DNA from: Bradyrhizobium sp. Y36
GTDB lineage: Bacteria; Pseudomonadota; Alphaproteobacteria; Rhizobiales; Xanthobacteraceae
DNA: 64,000 nt
Assembly (NCBI RefSeq): GCF_002531575.1
Contig: NZ_NWTI01000031.1
Coordinates: 16,571 to 80,570, forward strand
Direction: 5' to 3'
Part shown: piece by piece, positions 25,487 to 33,941 of the stretch
Layout: each line of letters opens with the position of its first letter
Numbering within the stretch: the stretch's first letter is position 1
Notes under the pieces: generated by a model
The model's database searches: none
The model's input: the letters and a program-made list of their open reading frames with translations, nothing else
Told to the model about the DNA's origin: nothing
Made by a program: the position numbers and the translations under genes

Positions 25487-26206
25487 GTGACCTCATTTCG
25501 CCGTCCCGCCGCAAGTCTGCCCCTCGAGCGTCTAGCCCTTGGGCTGCTTGTCCTGACGCTCGCCGCTTCCCCCGCGCTTTCCGCCTCCGGCCCGCCGCCG
25601 GGCTTCGTCCTCTCCGAGCGGTCCGAATTCGCCTTCACCTCGCCCGACGGCACCACCAAGCTCGAGCAGTACATGAAGGACAGTGAAGACCTGTTCGACG
25701 TGAAATGGCAGGTCTGGGCGCGGCGCGGCGACCAGATGACGGAGCTGAAGCCGGAGCAGGGCTATGGCGCCGGCTTCCGCTTCACCAGCGACTCGCAATG
25801 GCTGGTGCGGATGCAGAAGACCGGATCGGGCTCGCAGGATCTCTTTCTCTATCATGTCGAGAACGGCGCCTTCGTGAACGCGACGCAGAAGTCGCTCAGC
25901 GACCTCGCCTGGGCCTATTTCCATAGCCGGCCCGACACGAAGAATATGAAGCTCGACTACCACATCACGGCCAATCTGCTGAAGGGCACCGAGGACGCCT
26001 ATCGCTGGCTCGGCGTCGACTGGCCCAACAACCGCTACCTCGTGATCTCGCTGTCGGGCGAAATGGACAAGCATCCGAAGAACGTCGCCGTGAAGGGACT
26101 CGCCGACTGGAAATGCCGCTACGACCTCAAGACCGGCACATTCGACGTCCCCAAGATGTTCGCCAAGGGCAATGCGGAGGCGCTGAACTGGGAGATCAAG
26201 CGGTGA
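25487..26206 (+). CDS. Exported hypothetical protein
   Basis: This 239-residue protein has a signal peptide (about 1-35: a hydrophobic stretch LALGLLVLTLAAS ending ALSA). The mature part is beta-rich with many aromatic residues (WQVWARRGDQ, FTSDSQWLVRMQKTGSGS, YFHSRPDTKNM) and no known motif. It is expected in the periplasm. The GTG at 25487 was chosen because GAGGAA lies just upstream; the in-frame TTG at 25472 has no ribosome site. It is divergent from the LysM gene, and a palindromic repeat follows. I do not recognise its family. Confidence 0.75.
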   Translation: MTSFRRPAASLPLERLALGLLVLTLAASPALSASGPPPGFVLSERSEFAFTSPDGTTKLEQYMKDSEDLFDVKWQVWARRGDQMTELKPEQGYGAGFRFTSDSQWLVRMQKTGSGSQDLFLYHVENGAFVNATQKSLSDLAWAYFHSRPDTKNMKLDYHITANLLKGTEDAYRWLGVDWPNNRYLVISLSGEMDKHPKNVAVKGLADWKCRYDLKTGTFDVPKMFAKGNAEALNWEIKR

Positions 26207-26230
26207 GGACGGCTTCGCAGCTGGCCTCGT

Positions 26231-26321
26231 CGGGTGGGCAAAGCGTCGCGTGCCCGCCGCCTCTATCCATCTCAAGCAGATCGTGGGCACGGCGCTGTCG
26301 CGCCTTTGCCCATCCCACGGG
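26231..26321. repeat. Imperfect palindromic repeat, family D copy 1
   Basis: CGGGTGGGCAAAGCG and CGCCTTTGCCCATCCC arms with inner GTGCCC and GGGCAC pairs. A fuller copy lies at 46265-46355. It stands between two genes on the same strand and may end transcription of the first. Confidence 0.7.
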
Positions 26322-26439
26322 ACCTTCCGGCGCAGCGGAACCAACCCTCTGATTTCACTCCGATTCATCGTTCACTAACCCTCGATGGTAACGGGGTCTT
26401 TCAGGTTTTGCTGCATCTTGCATCCCACGGGAGGGCTGC

Positions 26440-29100
26440 ATGGGCACATCGATCCGATGGACCGCGCGCATGCGCGCGCTGCTCCGTCGCTGGCGGGGAG
26501 CGCCACTGACATGGCTGATCGTCGGCGGCTTCGTGCTGATGGCCGCAACCGCCGTCGGCACCGCGCTCACCGTCGACCGCTTCCGGCAGAACGCGATCGA
26601 GAGCGGCCGCGACAGCCTCGAAAGCTCCGTGCGCCTGCTGGCCCGGCATTTCGACCGCGAGTTCGAGGACTTTGCGGTGCTCCAGAAGAGCATCATCACC
26701 GAACTCGAGAGTCGCGGCATCGAATCCCCCGACGTCTTCCGCAGCGAGATGGGCACGCTGGCCATGCACGAGGTGCTGCGCGCGAAAGCTCGCGGCTGGT
26801 CTGACGTTGCCGGCGCCAATCTGTTCGATTCCAGGGGCATGCTGATCAACTCGTCGCGGCGCTGGCCGGTCGCCGACATCTCGGTCGCCGACCGGTCCTA
26901 TTTCAACCGCCTCAAGAACGATCCGGCCGCGCAGGAGGAGGTGGAGGTCGTGTCCGGCCGGTTCGGCAACGGACCGGCGATCGTGTTCGCGCGGCGCGTC
27001 TCCGGCCCGCACGGCGAATTCCTCGGGCTGGTCTCCCGCGCGATCGCGCCCGAACAGCTCGAATCCTTCTTCGCCTCGACCGGGCTCGGCGAGGGCTCGT
27101 CGATCGCGATGCATCATCAGAACGGCCAGTTGCTCGCCCGCATCCCGCATGTCGATGCGATGATCGGCCAGAACTTCCGCAACGGCACGCCGGAGCAGAT
27201 GGCGGTGTTCGAGCGCACCTTCGTCTCCATGCAGCTCGCAAGCCCGATCGACGGCAAGGACCGCATCGTGGCCTCGCGCCTGCTCGCCGGCGAACCGCTG
27301 GTCGTGGTCGCGACCAAGTCGCTGGACGCAACGCTGGCGACCTGGCGCACGCAAACGAAGTTCTTCGTCACCATCGCCGTTCTCTCGATCGGCCTTCTGG
27401 TGCTGACGCTGTTCCTGATCTTCCGCCAGGTGACGAACCGGCTCTCGCTCGAAAAGCAGCGGCTCGACACCGCGATGAACACGATGACGCAAGGCCTGCT
27501 GATGTTCGATCAGGACGAGCGGCTGATCGTCTGCAACCGGCGCTACATCGAGATGTACGGCCTGTCCGCCGACGTGGTGAAGCCCGGCGTCCATTTCCGC
27601 GACGTGATCCAGCATCGTCATGACACCGGCTCCTTCCACGGCGACGTCGAATCCTATTGCGACGACATCCTCGGCAATGTCGGGCGCTTCCAGAACACCA
27701 TCGTGGAGACCGCCGACGGCCGCCTGATCGAGATCAAGAACCAGCCCGGCGCCGCCGGCGGCTGGCTCGCGACCCATGACGACGTCACCGCGCGCATCCG
27801 CGCCGACGAGCGCATCGCGCATATGGCGCATTACGACGCGCTGACCGACCTGCCCAACCGCGTGACGATGCGCGGGCATCTGGAGCGGCGCGTCGCCGAG
27901 CTCGGCGAGGGCAAGCCGTTCGCCATCCTCTATATCGACGTCGACGAATTCAAGGGCGTCAACGATTCGCTCGGACACGAGGTCGGCGACGAGCTGCTGC
28001 GCCAGGTGGCGAACCGCCTGCGCGCCTGCGTTTCCGGCAACGACCTCGTCGCGCGGCTCGGAGGCGACGAGTTTGCCATCGTCAAGGCCGGCTGCCGCGA
28101 TCCGGCCGAGCTGGCCGTGCTGGCGGAGAACATCCTCAAGGCGTTGCGCACGCCGGTGGATTGCGGGGGACAGGACGTCCCGACCGATGCCAGCATCGGC
28201 ATCGCGATCGCGCCCGACCACGGCGACAATCCCGACGACCTGCTCAAGCGCGCCGATCTTGCGATGTACGCGGCGAAGTCGGAAGGGCGCCGCACCTATC
28301 GCATCTTCACGCCCGAATACGACGCCAACGCGCGGCTGCGCCGCCAGCTCGAGCTCGATCTGCGCCAGGCGCTGGTGCGCGGCGAGTTCGAGGTGCACTA
28401 CCAGCCGCTGGTCGATCTCGCAGCCAACGTTGTGACCGGCTGCGAGGCGCTGCTGCGCTGGCGCCATCCGGAGCGCGGCATGATCTCGCCGGCGGATTTC
28501 ATTCCCGTGGCGGAAGACACCGGACTGATCGGCGAGATCGGCGAATGGGTGCTGAAACAGGCCTGCCGCGAGGCGGCCTCCTGGCCCGGCCAGATTCACA
28601 TCGCCGTCAACGTCTCGCCGGTGCAGTTCCGTTCGCGGACGCTGGCGCTCAAGGTCGCAGCGGCGCTCGCGGAGTCGGGCCTTGCGCCGGGACGGCTCGA
28701 GCTCGAGATCACCGAGACCGTCCTGATCCGCGACGACGAGGAGGCGCTGACGATCCTGCAGCAGCTGCGCGAGCTCGGCGTGCGCATCGCGCTCGACGAT
28801 TTCGGCACCGGCTATTCGTCGCTGAGCTATCTGCACCGCTTCCCGTTCGACAAGATCAAGATCGACCGCAGCTTCATCAGCGACATCGGTCAATCCGAGG
28901 ATTCCTCCCCGATCGTGCAGGCCGTGGTGCACATGGCCGCCGCGCGCCACATGGCGACGACCGCCGAGGGCGTCGAGACCGAGGCCCAGCGCGAGGTGCT
29001 GCGGCAGCTCGGATGCAGCCAGATGCAGGGCTGGCTGTTCAGCCCGGCCGTGCCTGCGGAGAAGCTGAAGCAATTGCTGGCGGCGCAGGCGGCGGCCTGA
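26440..29100 (+). CDS. Membrane c-di-GMP turnover protein: Cache, PAS, GGDEF and EAL
   Basis: This 886-residue signalling protein has TM1 at about 24-43, a double-Cache-like periplasmic sensor to about 300, TM2 at about 307-328, PAS at about 345-455, GGDEF at about 460-620 and EAL at about 635-880. The GGDEF motif is intact (RLGGDEFAI, near residue 542) but the upstream inhibitory RxxD site reads SGND and is absent. EAL motifs are intact: CEALLRW (Glu669), ELEITETV, DDFGTGYSSL and KIDRSFI. Both synthesis and breakdown of c-di-GMP are possible. The ATG at 26440 has GGGAGG six bases upstream. Confidence 0.95.
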   Translation: MGTSIRWTARMRALLRRWRGAPLTWLIVGGFVLMAATAVGTALTVDRFRQNAIESGRDSLESSVRLLARHFDREFEDFAVLQKSIITELESRGIESPDVFRSEMGTLAMHEVLRAKARGWSDVAGANLFDSRGMLINSSRRWPVADISVADRSYFNRLKNDPAAQEEVEVVSGRFGNGPAIVFARRVSGPHGEFLGLVSRAIAPEQLESFFASTGLGEGSSIAMHHQNGQLLARIPHVDAMIGQNFRNGTPEQMAVFERTFVSMQLASPIDGKDRIVASRLLAGEPLVVVATKSLDATLATWRTQTKFFVTIAVLSIGLLVLTLFLIFRQVTNRLSLEKQRLDTAMNTMTQGLLMFDQDERLIVCNRRYIEMYGLSADVVKPGVHFRDVIQHRHDTGSFHGDVESYCDDILGNVGRFQNTIVETADGRLIEIKNQPGAAGGWLATHDDVTARIRADERIAHMAHYDALTDLPNRVTMRGHLERRVAELGEGKPFAILYIDVDEFKGVNDSLGHEVGDELLRQVANRLRACVSGNDLVARLGGDEFAIVKAGCRDPAELAVLAENILKALRTPVDCGGQDVPTDASIGIAIAPDHGDNPDDLLKRADLAMYAAKSEGRRTYRIFTPEYDANARLRRQLELDLRQALVRGEFEVHYQPLVDLAANVVTGCEALLRWRHPERGMISPADFIPVAEDTGLIGEIGEWVLKQACREAASWPGQIHIAVNVSPVQFRSRTLALKVAAALAESGLAPGRLELEITETVLIRDDEEALTILQQLRELGVRIALDDFGTGYSSLSYLHRFPFDKIKIDRSFISDIGQSEDSSPIVQAVVHMAAARHMATTAEGVETEAQREVLRQLGCSQMQGWLFSPAVPAEKLKQLLAAQAAA

Positions 29101-29269
29101 GGCCCCTCTCATCGGCGAGATGTCCGCGCCTCAGGGCAGCGGACGTCGTGCCGTTCCCTCATTCGATCGAAGGAGGTTGTGTGCGCAGCGTCACGGATGG
29201 GCGCGTCAGGTCCGGCTATCACTCATCCCACGGCGACAATCTGCGGCAAAACAAACAAACAGGTGGACC

Positions 29270-29827
29270 ATGACGAAGACAGCGATGATCACGAAGATGG
29301 CGGCGGCGATCGTGTTGATGAGCGTGGCGGCAGGCGTCACGAGCAACGCAGCGCAGGCCGGCTGGGGCCCGGACGGACAGTACGGCAATGCGACCCAGGC
29401 CCGCCCCCAGATCGGTCCCCATTTCGGCGGATATGGCGGGAACGGCGGCCAGCGTCCCGTCGTCGTGGTTCCCGGTCCGCGGCCCGTGCAGCCGCAGGTC
29501 GTCGTGTATCCCCGCCCCGTGCCGCCCCCGGTCTATGTGCCGCCCCAGGTCGTGGTCAGGCCGGTGCCGGTTGTCGTGAACCGGCCGGTGTATGTCCCGA
29601 CGCCGGTGGTGAAGGAGACGGTGGTCGTTCAGCGCCCCGCGACAGTTGTTGCCAGCACGCCGGCGCCCGCTCCCGCCCCGGTCGTCAACAACAATTGCAA
29701 TTGCCTCGTGAAGGAATATCCGCAGGCCGGCGTCGTGGTGTTCAGGGATATCTGCACCAAGGAGAGCGCCACTTACACCAACCTGCCGCAGCAGACCTCG
29801 CAGGCCGTGCTGCCGCCGACCCAGTAA
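29270..29827 (+). CDS. Exported proline/valine-rich hypothetical protein
   Basis: This 185-residue protein has a signal peptide (about 1-28, ending AAQA). A glycine-rich stretch is followed by about 90 residues of repeated P-x-V-V/P-R-P-V units, then a compact C-terminal part with a CNC motif (NNNCNCLVKEYPQAGVVVF) and one more Cys (RDICTKES). The extended proline-rich part suggests a rigid spacer in the envelope. The ATG at 29270 has AGGTGG upstream. Function is unknown. A hairpin follows at 29857-29882. Confidence 0.8.
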   Translation: MTKTAMITKMAAAIVLMSVAAGVTSNAAQAGWGPDGQYGNATQARPQIGPHFGGYGGNGGQRPVVVVPGPRPVQPQVVVYPRPVPPPVYVPPQVVVRPVPVVVNRPVYVPTPVVKETVVVQRPATVVASTPAPAPAPVVNNNCNCLVKEYPQAGVVVFRDICTKESATYTNLPQQTSQAVLPPTQ

Positions 29828-29856
29828 CCCCCGAACGCTCGGGATCGACGACGACG

Positions 29857-29882
29857 AACGCGGCAGGAAGCGTTGCCGCGTT
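29857..29882 (+). terminator. Hairpin downstream of the proline-rich protein gene
   Basis: AACGCGGCA and TGCCGCGTT are exact nine-base inverted arms with an eight-base loop, 30 bases after the stop. There is no clear T-run, so factor-independent termination is uncertain. Confidence 0.45.
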
Positions 29883-30027
29883 CGACCTTCTCCACCAGAC
29901 CGCTCTCGCTTGCAGACCTCCACAGTTTCCCGACGCTGGGCACTGATCACGGCGACATGCAGTTCATACGCATCGTGCGGACCGGAGGAAAACGCTGGCG
30001 GGCAAGCTCGCCATCGATGCGTGCTCT

Positions 30028-31527
30028 TCAGCTCGTCGCCTTGATCATGCGGAAGGCCTCGTCGAGCAGATGCGGCGTGTGCTTTCCGGGCGACAGCCGG
30101 CAGGCGCGGTCGAAATAATCCTGAAGCGCCGGCCGGAACGAGGGATGCGCCGCATTGTTGACGATGCTTGCGGCCCGCTGCTTGGGCGACAGCCCGCGCA
30201 GATCGGCAAGGCCCTGCTCGGTCACGATGATCTGCACGTCATGCTCGGTGTGATCGACATGCGTCACCATCGGCACGATGGCCGAGATCGATCCGCCCTT
30301 CGCGGTCGACGGCGTCATGAAGATCGAGAGATAGGCGTTGCGGGAGAAATCGCCGGAGCCGCCGATGCCGTTCATGATGGCGCTGCCGCGAATATGGGTC
30401 GAGTTGACGTTGCCGTAGATGTCGGCCTCGATCATGCCGTTCATGGCGATGACGCCGAGCCGCCGGATGACCTCCGGATGATTGGAGATCTCCTGCGTGC
30501 GCAGCACGATCTTGTGCTTCAGCCGGTCGATCTCGCTGTTGAATTGCCGGGTGGCGTCCGCGCTGAGCGAGAGCGCGGTGGCGGACGCGAGCATCATGCG
30601 ATCCGAGCGCAGCAGGTTCAGCATGCCGTCCTGCAGCACCTCGGTATAGGCGGTCAGCCGGCCGAAGGGACCGTCCTCGAGGCCCGCCATCACGGCATTG
30701 GCGACGTTGCTGACCCCGGACTGGATCGGCAGCAGTTCCGGCGGCAGCCGGCCGCGGCGAACCTCATGGCTGAAAAACTCGAGAACATGGCCCGCGATCG
30801 CCTTCGACGTCGCGTCGGGTTGGGTGAAGGTCGTGTCGCGATCGGGAGCATTGGTCTCGACCACGGCGATCACCTTGCTCGGATCGCAGCGGAACGCGGT
30901 GTCGCCGATCCTGTCGCCGGGGGAGACGATGGGGATGGGCTTGCGGTGCGGCGGCAGCCTCGTGCCGTAGTAGATGTCGTGCATGCCGTGCAGAGCCGTG
31001 CTCACGCCGGAATTGACCTCGAGGATGATGCGGTCGGCCTGGTCCAGCCAGGTCTTGTTGTTGCCGACGGAGGCCGAGGGCACCAGACTGCCGTCCGGCA
31101 GGATGGCGGTGACCTCGATCAGCGCGACATCGAGATGGCCGAGAAAGCCGAACCAGGCGAACTGCGCGACATGGCTGAGATGAATGTCGATGTAGTCCAT
31201 CGCACCGGCATTGATGCGCTCGCGCGTGACGGGATCGGACTGGTAGGGCAGGCGCAACTCGATGCCGTTGACCTTGGCGAGCGCGCCGTCCAGCTCGGGC
31301 GCGGTCGAGGCGCCGGTCCACACGCCGATCCGAAGCTGGTCGCCGCGTGCATGCGCCTGCTCGATCCGGCGCGCCAGCGCCATCGGAACGGCCTTCGGGT
31401 GCCCCGACCCGGTGAAGCCGCTCATGCCGACATTCGCGCCGTGCGGCACCAGCGTCGCGGCCTCGTCGGCCGACATGATTTTCGAACGGAACGCCGGCGA
31501 CGAGATTCGCGAATGATCGATAGACAC
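30028..31527 (-). CDS. Acetyl-CoA hydrolase/transferase family protein (CoA-transferase)
   Basis: This 499-residue protein is of the ACH1/cat1/AarC type, moving CoA between short acids such as succinate and acetate. Family marks are MSGFTGSGHPKAVP at the N terminus, QSGVSNVANAVM, the catalytic glutamate in LTAYTEVLQDGML, GVIAMNGMIEADIYGNVNS, GGSGDFSRNAYLS and VTEQGLADLRG. Length is normal. The start is GTG at 31527 with GAGG five bases away. An FNR/FixK-like box lies 50 bases upstream, suggesting low-oxygen control. Whether it acts as hydrolase or transferase cannot be told from sequence; most bacterial members are transferases. Confidence 0.93.
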   Translation of the reverse strand: MSIDHSRISSPAFRSKIMSADEAATLVPHGANVGMSGFTGSGHPKAVPMALARRIEQAHARGDQLRIGVWTGASTAPELDGALAKVNGIELRLPYQSDPVTRERINAGAMDYIDIHLSHVAQFAWFGFLGHLDVALIEVTAILPDGSLVPSASVGNNKTWLDQADRIILEVNSGVSTALHGMHDIYYGTRLPPHRKPIPIVSPGDRIGDTAFRCDPSKVIAVVETNAPDRDTTFTQPDATSKAIAGHVLEFFSHEVRRGRLPPELLPIQSGVSNVANAVMAGLEDGPFGRLTAYTEVLQDGMLNLLRSDRMMLASATALSLSADATRQFNSEIDRLKHKIVLRTQEISNHPEVIRRLGVIAMNGMIEADIYGNVNSTHIRGSAIMNGIGGSGDFSRNAYLSIFMTPSTAKGGSISAIVPMVTHVDHTEHDVQIIVTEQGLADLRGLSPKQRAASIVNNAAHPSFRPALQDYFDRACRLSPGKHTPHLLDEAFRMIKATS

Positions 31528-31576
31528 TTCAACCTCACAGATTTCGCGAATTCTCCATGAAATGAGCTGTCCCTAC

Positions 31577-31590
31577 ATGATCTAGGTCAA
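31577..31590 (-). promoter_or_regulatory. FNR/FixK-like box upstream of the CoA-transferase gene
   Basis: On the gene strand the site reads TTGACCTAGATCAT, eight of ten matches to TTGAT-N4-ATCAA. FixK2-type regulators of Bradyrhizobium use such sites under low oxygen. It ends 50 bases upstream of the GTG start, within promoter range. Assignment is by sequence only. Confidence 0.45.
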
Positions 31591-31752
31591 ACACGCGGCG
31601 CGGCGCATTGGAAGCCGGCGGCGATGCAGCGATCCGGCGCGGGAGGACGAGGCCCGGCAACGGAGGCGAATCCAGACCGGACCTCGGACCACGAACTTCA
31701 CGGTGAGGCGAAGCCGCGATCGGGCAGCCAACGCCTCAACGGAGACGATGGT

Positions 31753-31875
31753 TCACATCGGCCGTCTGGCAGCCTGCACTTCGACAAATTCGGAGTCGGG
31801 GTGGCTGACGATGGTGGCGACCCAGATGCCGCTGATGATCAGCGACCAGGCGGTGTCCCAATAGATCCAAAACAC
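31753..31875 (-). CDS. Small single-span membrane protein (40 residues)
   Basis: Start GTG at 31875 with GGAGG seven bases upstream; stop TGA at 31753. Residues 3-24 (WIYWDTAWSLIISGIWVATI and on) form one strongly hydrophobic, tryptophan-rich helix, followed by a charged tail (HPDSEFVEVQAARR). The clean ribosome site and the helix argue for a real small membrane protein. Function is unknown. It lies in a gap of about one kilobase that otherwise has only other very small ORFs. Confidence 0.6.
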   Translation of the reverse strand: MFWIYWDTAWSLIISGIWVATIVSHPDSEFVEVQAARRPM

Positions 31876-31977
31876 GAGCCAGCCTCCGTTTTCATCTCGC
31901 GCCCGCAGGATCGGGATAACAGCGCAGCGATGTGGCCGTTCCCGACGCGAGGCGCGGCACGACCGCGCGGCGAAGCG

Positions 31978-32154
31978 CTATTTTGATTTGGTCGGCGGCG
32001 AGGCCTGATCGGTTTGACCGGTGTGGCGCTTTGCCACGACGTCCTCATCGCGCTCGCCCTGGCGCGGGCGCGGCGGCGACTTCGGCTGGCCGGCCTGGCC
32101 GCCATGCTTGCCACCCATGTCGGGCTTGCCTTCGAGATCATTTTCGCGGGGCAT
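31978..32154 (-). CDS. Small hydrophilic protein (58 residues)
   Basis: ATG at 32154, stop TAG at 31978. The product is very polar: it begins MPRENDLEGKPDMGGKHGG and continues with Gln, Pro, Arg and Asp and no hydrophobic core, as in disordered stress-related small proteins. The ribosome site is weak. Support is moderate: composition differs from random GC-rich ORFs by being free of long Ala/Arg/Leu runs and ending with a lysine-rich tail (PTKSK). Confidence 0.45.
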   Translation of the reverse strand: MPRENDLEGKPDMGGKHGGQAGQPKSPPRPRQGERDEDVVAKRHTGQTDQASPPTKSK

Positions 32155-32293
32155 GCCGGTTCAATGCACTCGCGCGGCTTTGGTTCGCATTGCGCAGGCC
32201 GATTTCGGCTGTGAACGAGTTCATAGGATTGCCGCGGTTTGCGGTGCACGATCGAGCGCCCGGGACCTTCATGACGCGGACGAATTCGGCCAG

Positions 32294-32425
32294 ATGCGAA
32301 AACGGCTCATCACCTGGACCATCCTGACGTCCGCGCTGGTCGCGGTCGGCGTCTGGACCGTGCTCGGACCGCCGGCGCATCCGTCCGGCCCGCATCTGCC
32401 CTCGCGCACGGCGGCGATGCGGTAG
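32294..32425 (+). CDS. Small membrane protein (43 residues), tentative
   Basis: ATG at 32294, stop TAG at 32423-32425. It starts MRKRLITWTILTSALVAVGV, a positively charged end followed by a single hydrophobic helix, then a proline-rich tail. The pattern fits a membrane-anchored small protein or a short exported peptide. No clear ribosome site is visible, so this call is tentative. Confidence 0.4.
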   Translation: MRKRLITWTILTSALVAVGVWTVLGPPAHPSGPHLPSRTAAMR

Positions 32426-32521
32426 CCTTCCCCGGCGACCGATACAATTTCGGCATCGATCAATCCCAATTGGAATTTGGTGCGGCGGAGCGCCGCCCGC
32501 TATCCTCGCCGGCAAAACGAC

Positions 32522-32541
32522 AAGGCCGCGGGCGCGGCCTT
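32522..32541 (+). promoter_or_regulatory. Hairpin just before the ribosome site of the propeller lactonase gene
   Basis: AAGGCCGC and GCGGCCTT are exact arms around a four-base centre, ending two bases before the AGGAGGAG ribosome site of the gene at 32554. It could protect the mRNA 5' end, tune translation, or terminate upstream transcripts. No T-run follows. Confidence 0.4.
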
Positions 32542-32553
32542 CAGGAGGAGCCC

Positions 32554-33696
32554 ATGTTGAGTCCGACCCGACGCATCGCATCCAACGCGCCGCGCGCTGC
32601 GATCGTCACCACCCTGTTCGCTGTCCTCACTCTCATTTCTGGAGTCCGTGCCGGCATGGCCGAGACCTTCGCCTATGTCGGCAACGCCGACAGCAATGAC
32701 ATCAGCGTGTTCGAGATGGCCGAGAGCGGCGAGATGATTCCGGTGCAGACGGCCGCCTTCAAGGGCGTTGAGAAGCCCGGCTCCTCGACGCCGCTCGCGA
32801 TCACGCCGGACCACCGCGTGCTGATTGCCGGCGTCCGCTCGCAGCCCTACCTCGCGGTGAGCTTTGCGATCGATCCGAGAACGGGCCAGCTCAGCCCGAT
32901 CGGCAACGGTCCGCTCGCCGACAGCATGGCCAATATCGCGATCGACCGCAGCGGCAAATTCCTGTTCAGCGCCTCCTATGGCGGCAACAAGGTCGCGCTG
33001 AATCCGCTTGGCACGAACGGCGTCGCCGGCGAGCCGAAGCAGGTGATCCCGACCGGGCTGAACGCGCACGCCTTCCTGCCCTCGCCCGACAACCGCTTCG
33101 TGTTCGCGACCAATCTCGGCTCCGATCAGGTGCTGGCTTTTGCGTTCGATGCCGCGGCCGGCACGCTGACGCCAAGCGACCCGCCGGCCCACAAGGTGCC
33201 GGAAAAATCGGGGCCGCGGCACTTCGTATTCCACCCCAATGGCAAGTTCGTCTATCTCATCCACGAGCTGAACGGCGACGTCGCGGCGTTCAGCTACGAG
33301 GCGAGGAGCGGCGCCTGGGACGAGATCCAGCGCACCACCGCGCTGCCGGAGGGCTTTAACGGTCAAGAGTCCGGCAAGAAACCTTGGGCCGCCGACATCC
33401 ACATCACCCCGGACGGCCGCTTCCTCTACGCCTCCGAGCGCACCACCGGCACGCTCACCGCCTACAAGGTGGACGGATCAAGCGGCAAGCTGACCACGAT
33501 CGGCAGCGTGCCGACCGAGAAGCAGCCGCGCGGCTTCCATATCGACCCCTCCGGCCGCTACCTCGCCGCGGTCGGCGAGCTCTCCGACAGCATGACGGTC
33601 TACGCGATCGACCAGGGCAGCGGCGCGCTGGTCCAACTGAAATCCTACCCCACCGGCAAGAAGCCGAACTGGGTGGAGTTCCTGACCCTGCCGTGA
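32554..33696 (+). CDS. Exported beta-propeller lactonase-family protein
   Basis: This 380-residue protein has a signal peptide (about 1-36, LFAVLTLISGVRAGMA). It has repeated blade sequences of the 6-phosphogluconolactonase (Pgl/YbhE) type: FAYVGNADSNDISVFEM, ATNLGSDQVLAFAFDAAAGTL, PRHFVFHPNGKFVYLIHELNGDVAAF, LYASERTTGTLTAYKV and PRGFHIDPSGRYL. The conserved GPRH and PNGK strings are typical. Because it is exported, a cytoplasmic 6-phosphogluconolactonase role is unlikely; a periplasmic lactone hydrolase or binding protein is more plausible. The ATG at 32554 has AGGAGGAG upstream. Confidence 0.88.
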   Translation: MLSPTRRIASNAPRAAIVTTLFAVLTLISGVRAGMAETFAYVGNADSNDISVFEMAESGEMIPVQTAAFKGVEKPGSSTPLAITPDHRVLIAGVRSQPYLAVSFAIDPRTGQLSPIGNGPLADSMANIAIDRSGKFLFSASYGGNKVALNPLGTNGVAGEPKQVIPTGLNAHAFLPSPDNRFVFATNLGSDQVLAFAFDAAAGTLTPSDPPAHKVPEKSGPRHFVFHPNGKFVYLIHELNGDVAAFSYEARSGAWDEIQRTTALPEGFNGQESGKKPWAADIHITPDGRFLYASERTTGTLTAYKVDGSSGKLTTIGSVPTEKQPRGFHIDPSGRYLAAVGELSDSMTVYAIDQGSGALVQLKSYPTGKKPNWVEFLTLP

Positions 33697-33762
33697 GTGA
33701 GGGACCGACCTACGTAAACATCCGTAATTTCGGAGCGCGCGCCTTGCCGTCATATCAGGACC

Positions 33763-33933
33763 ATGGACCGTCAGATCGTCTTCAAATGCCCCCAGACCGG
33801 CATGAACGTGCAGCATCGGCTCGGCGACGAGCCGGCTGACCGCACGCATGTTTCCGTATCCTGCCCGGCCTGCACCCGCCTGCATTTCATCGATCGCTCC
33901 AGCGGCAAACTGCTGGGCGAGCGCCGCGGCTGA
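33763..33933 (+). CDS. Small zinc-ribbon-like protein (56 residues)
   Basis: ATG at 33763 preceded by CAGGA. The product begins MDRQIVFKCPQTGMNVQH and has a CPxT...CPAC arrangement (KCPQTG near residue 9, SCPACTRLHFID near residue 35). This gives three cysteines plus histidines that could hold one zinc. Small proteins of this pattern seem common in Bradyrhizobium, from memory. Function is unknown. It runs 66 bases after the propeller lactonase gene and converges on the PAS gene. Confidence 0.7.
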   Translation: MDRQIVFKCPQTGMNVQHRLGDEPADRTHVSVSCPACTRLHFIDRSSGKLLGERRG

Positions 33934-33941
33934 CCGGCAAT

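Noticed and set aside
26401..29112. 903-residue ORF on the minus strand
   Set aside because: Antisense to the GGDEF-EAL gene.
31624..31986. 120-residue plus-strand ORF
   Set aside because: Polar, low-complexity, overlaps a better supported minus-strand small membrane ORF, and has no ribosome site.
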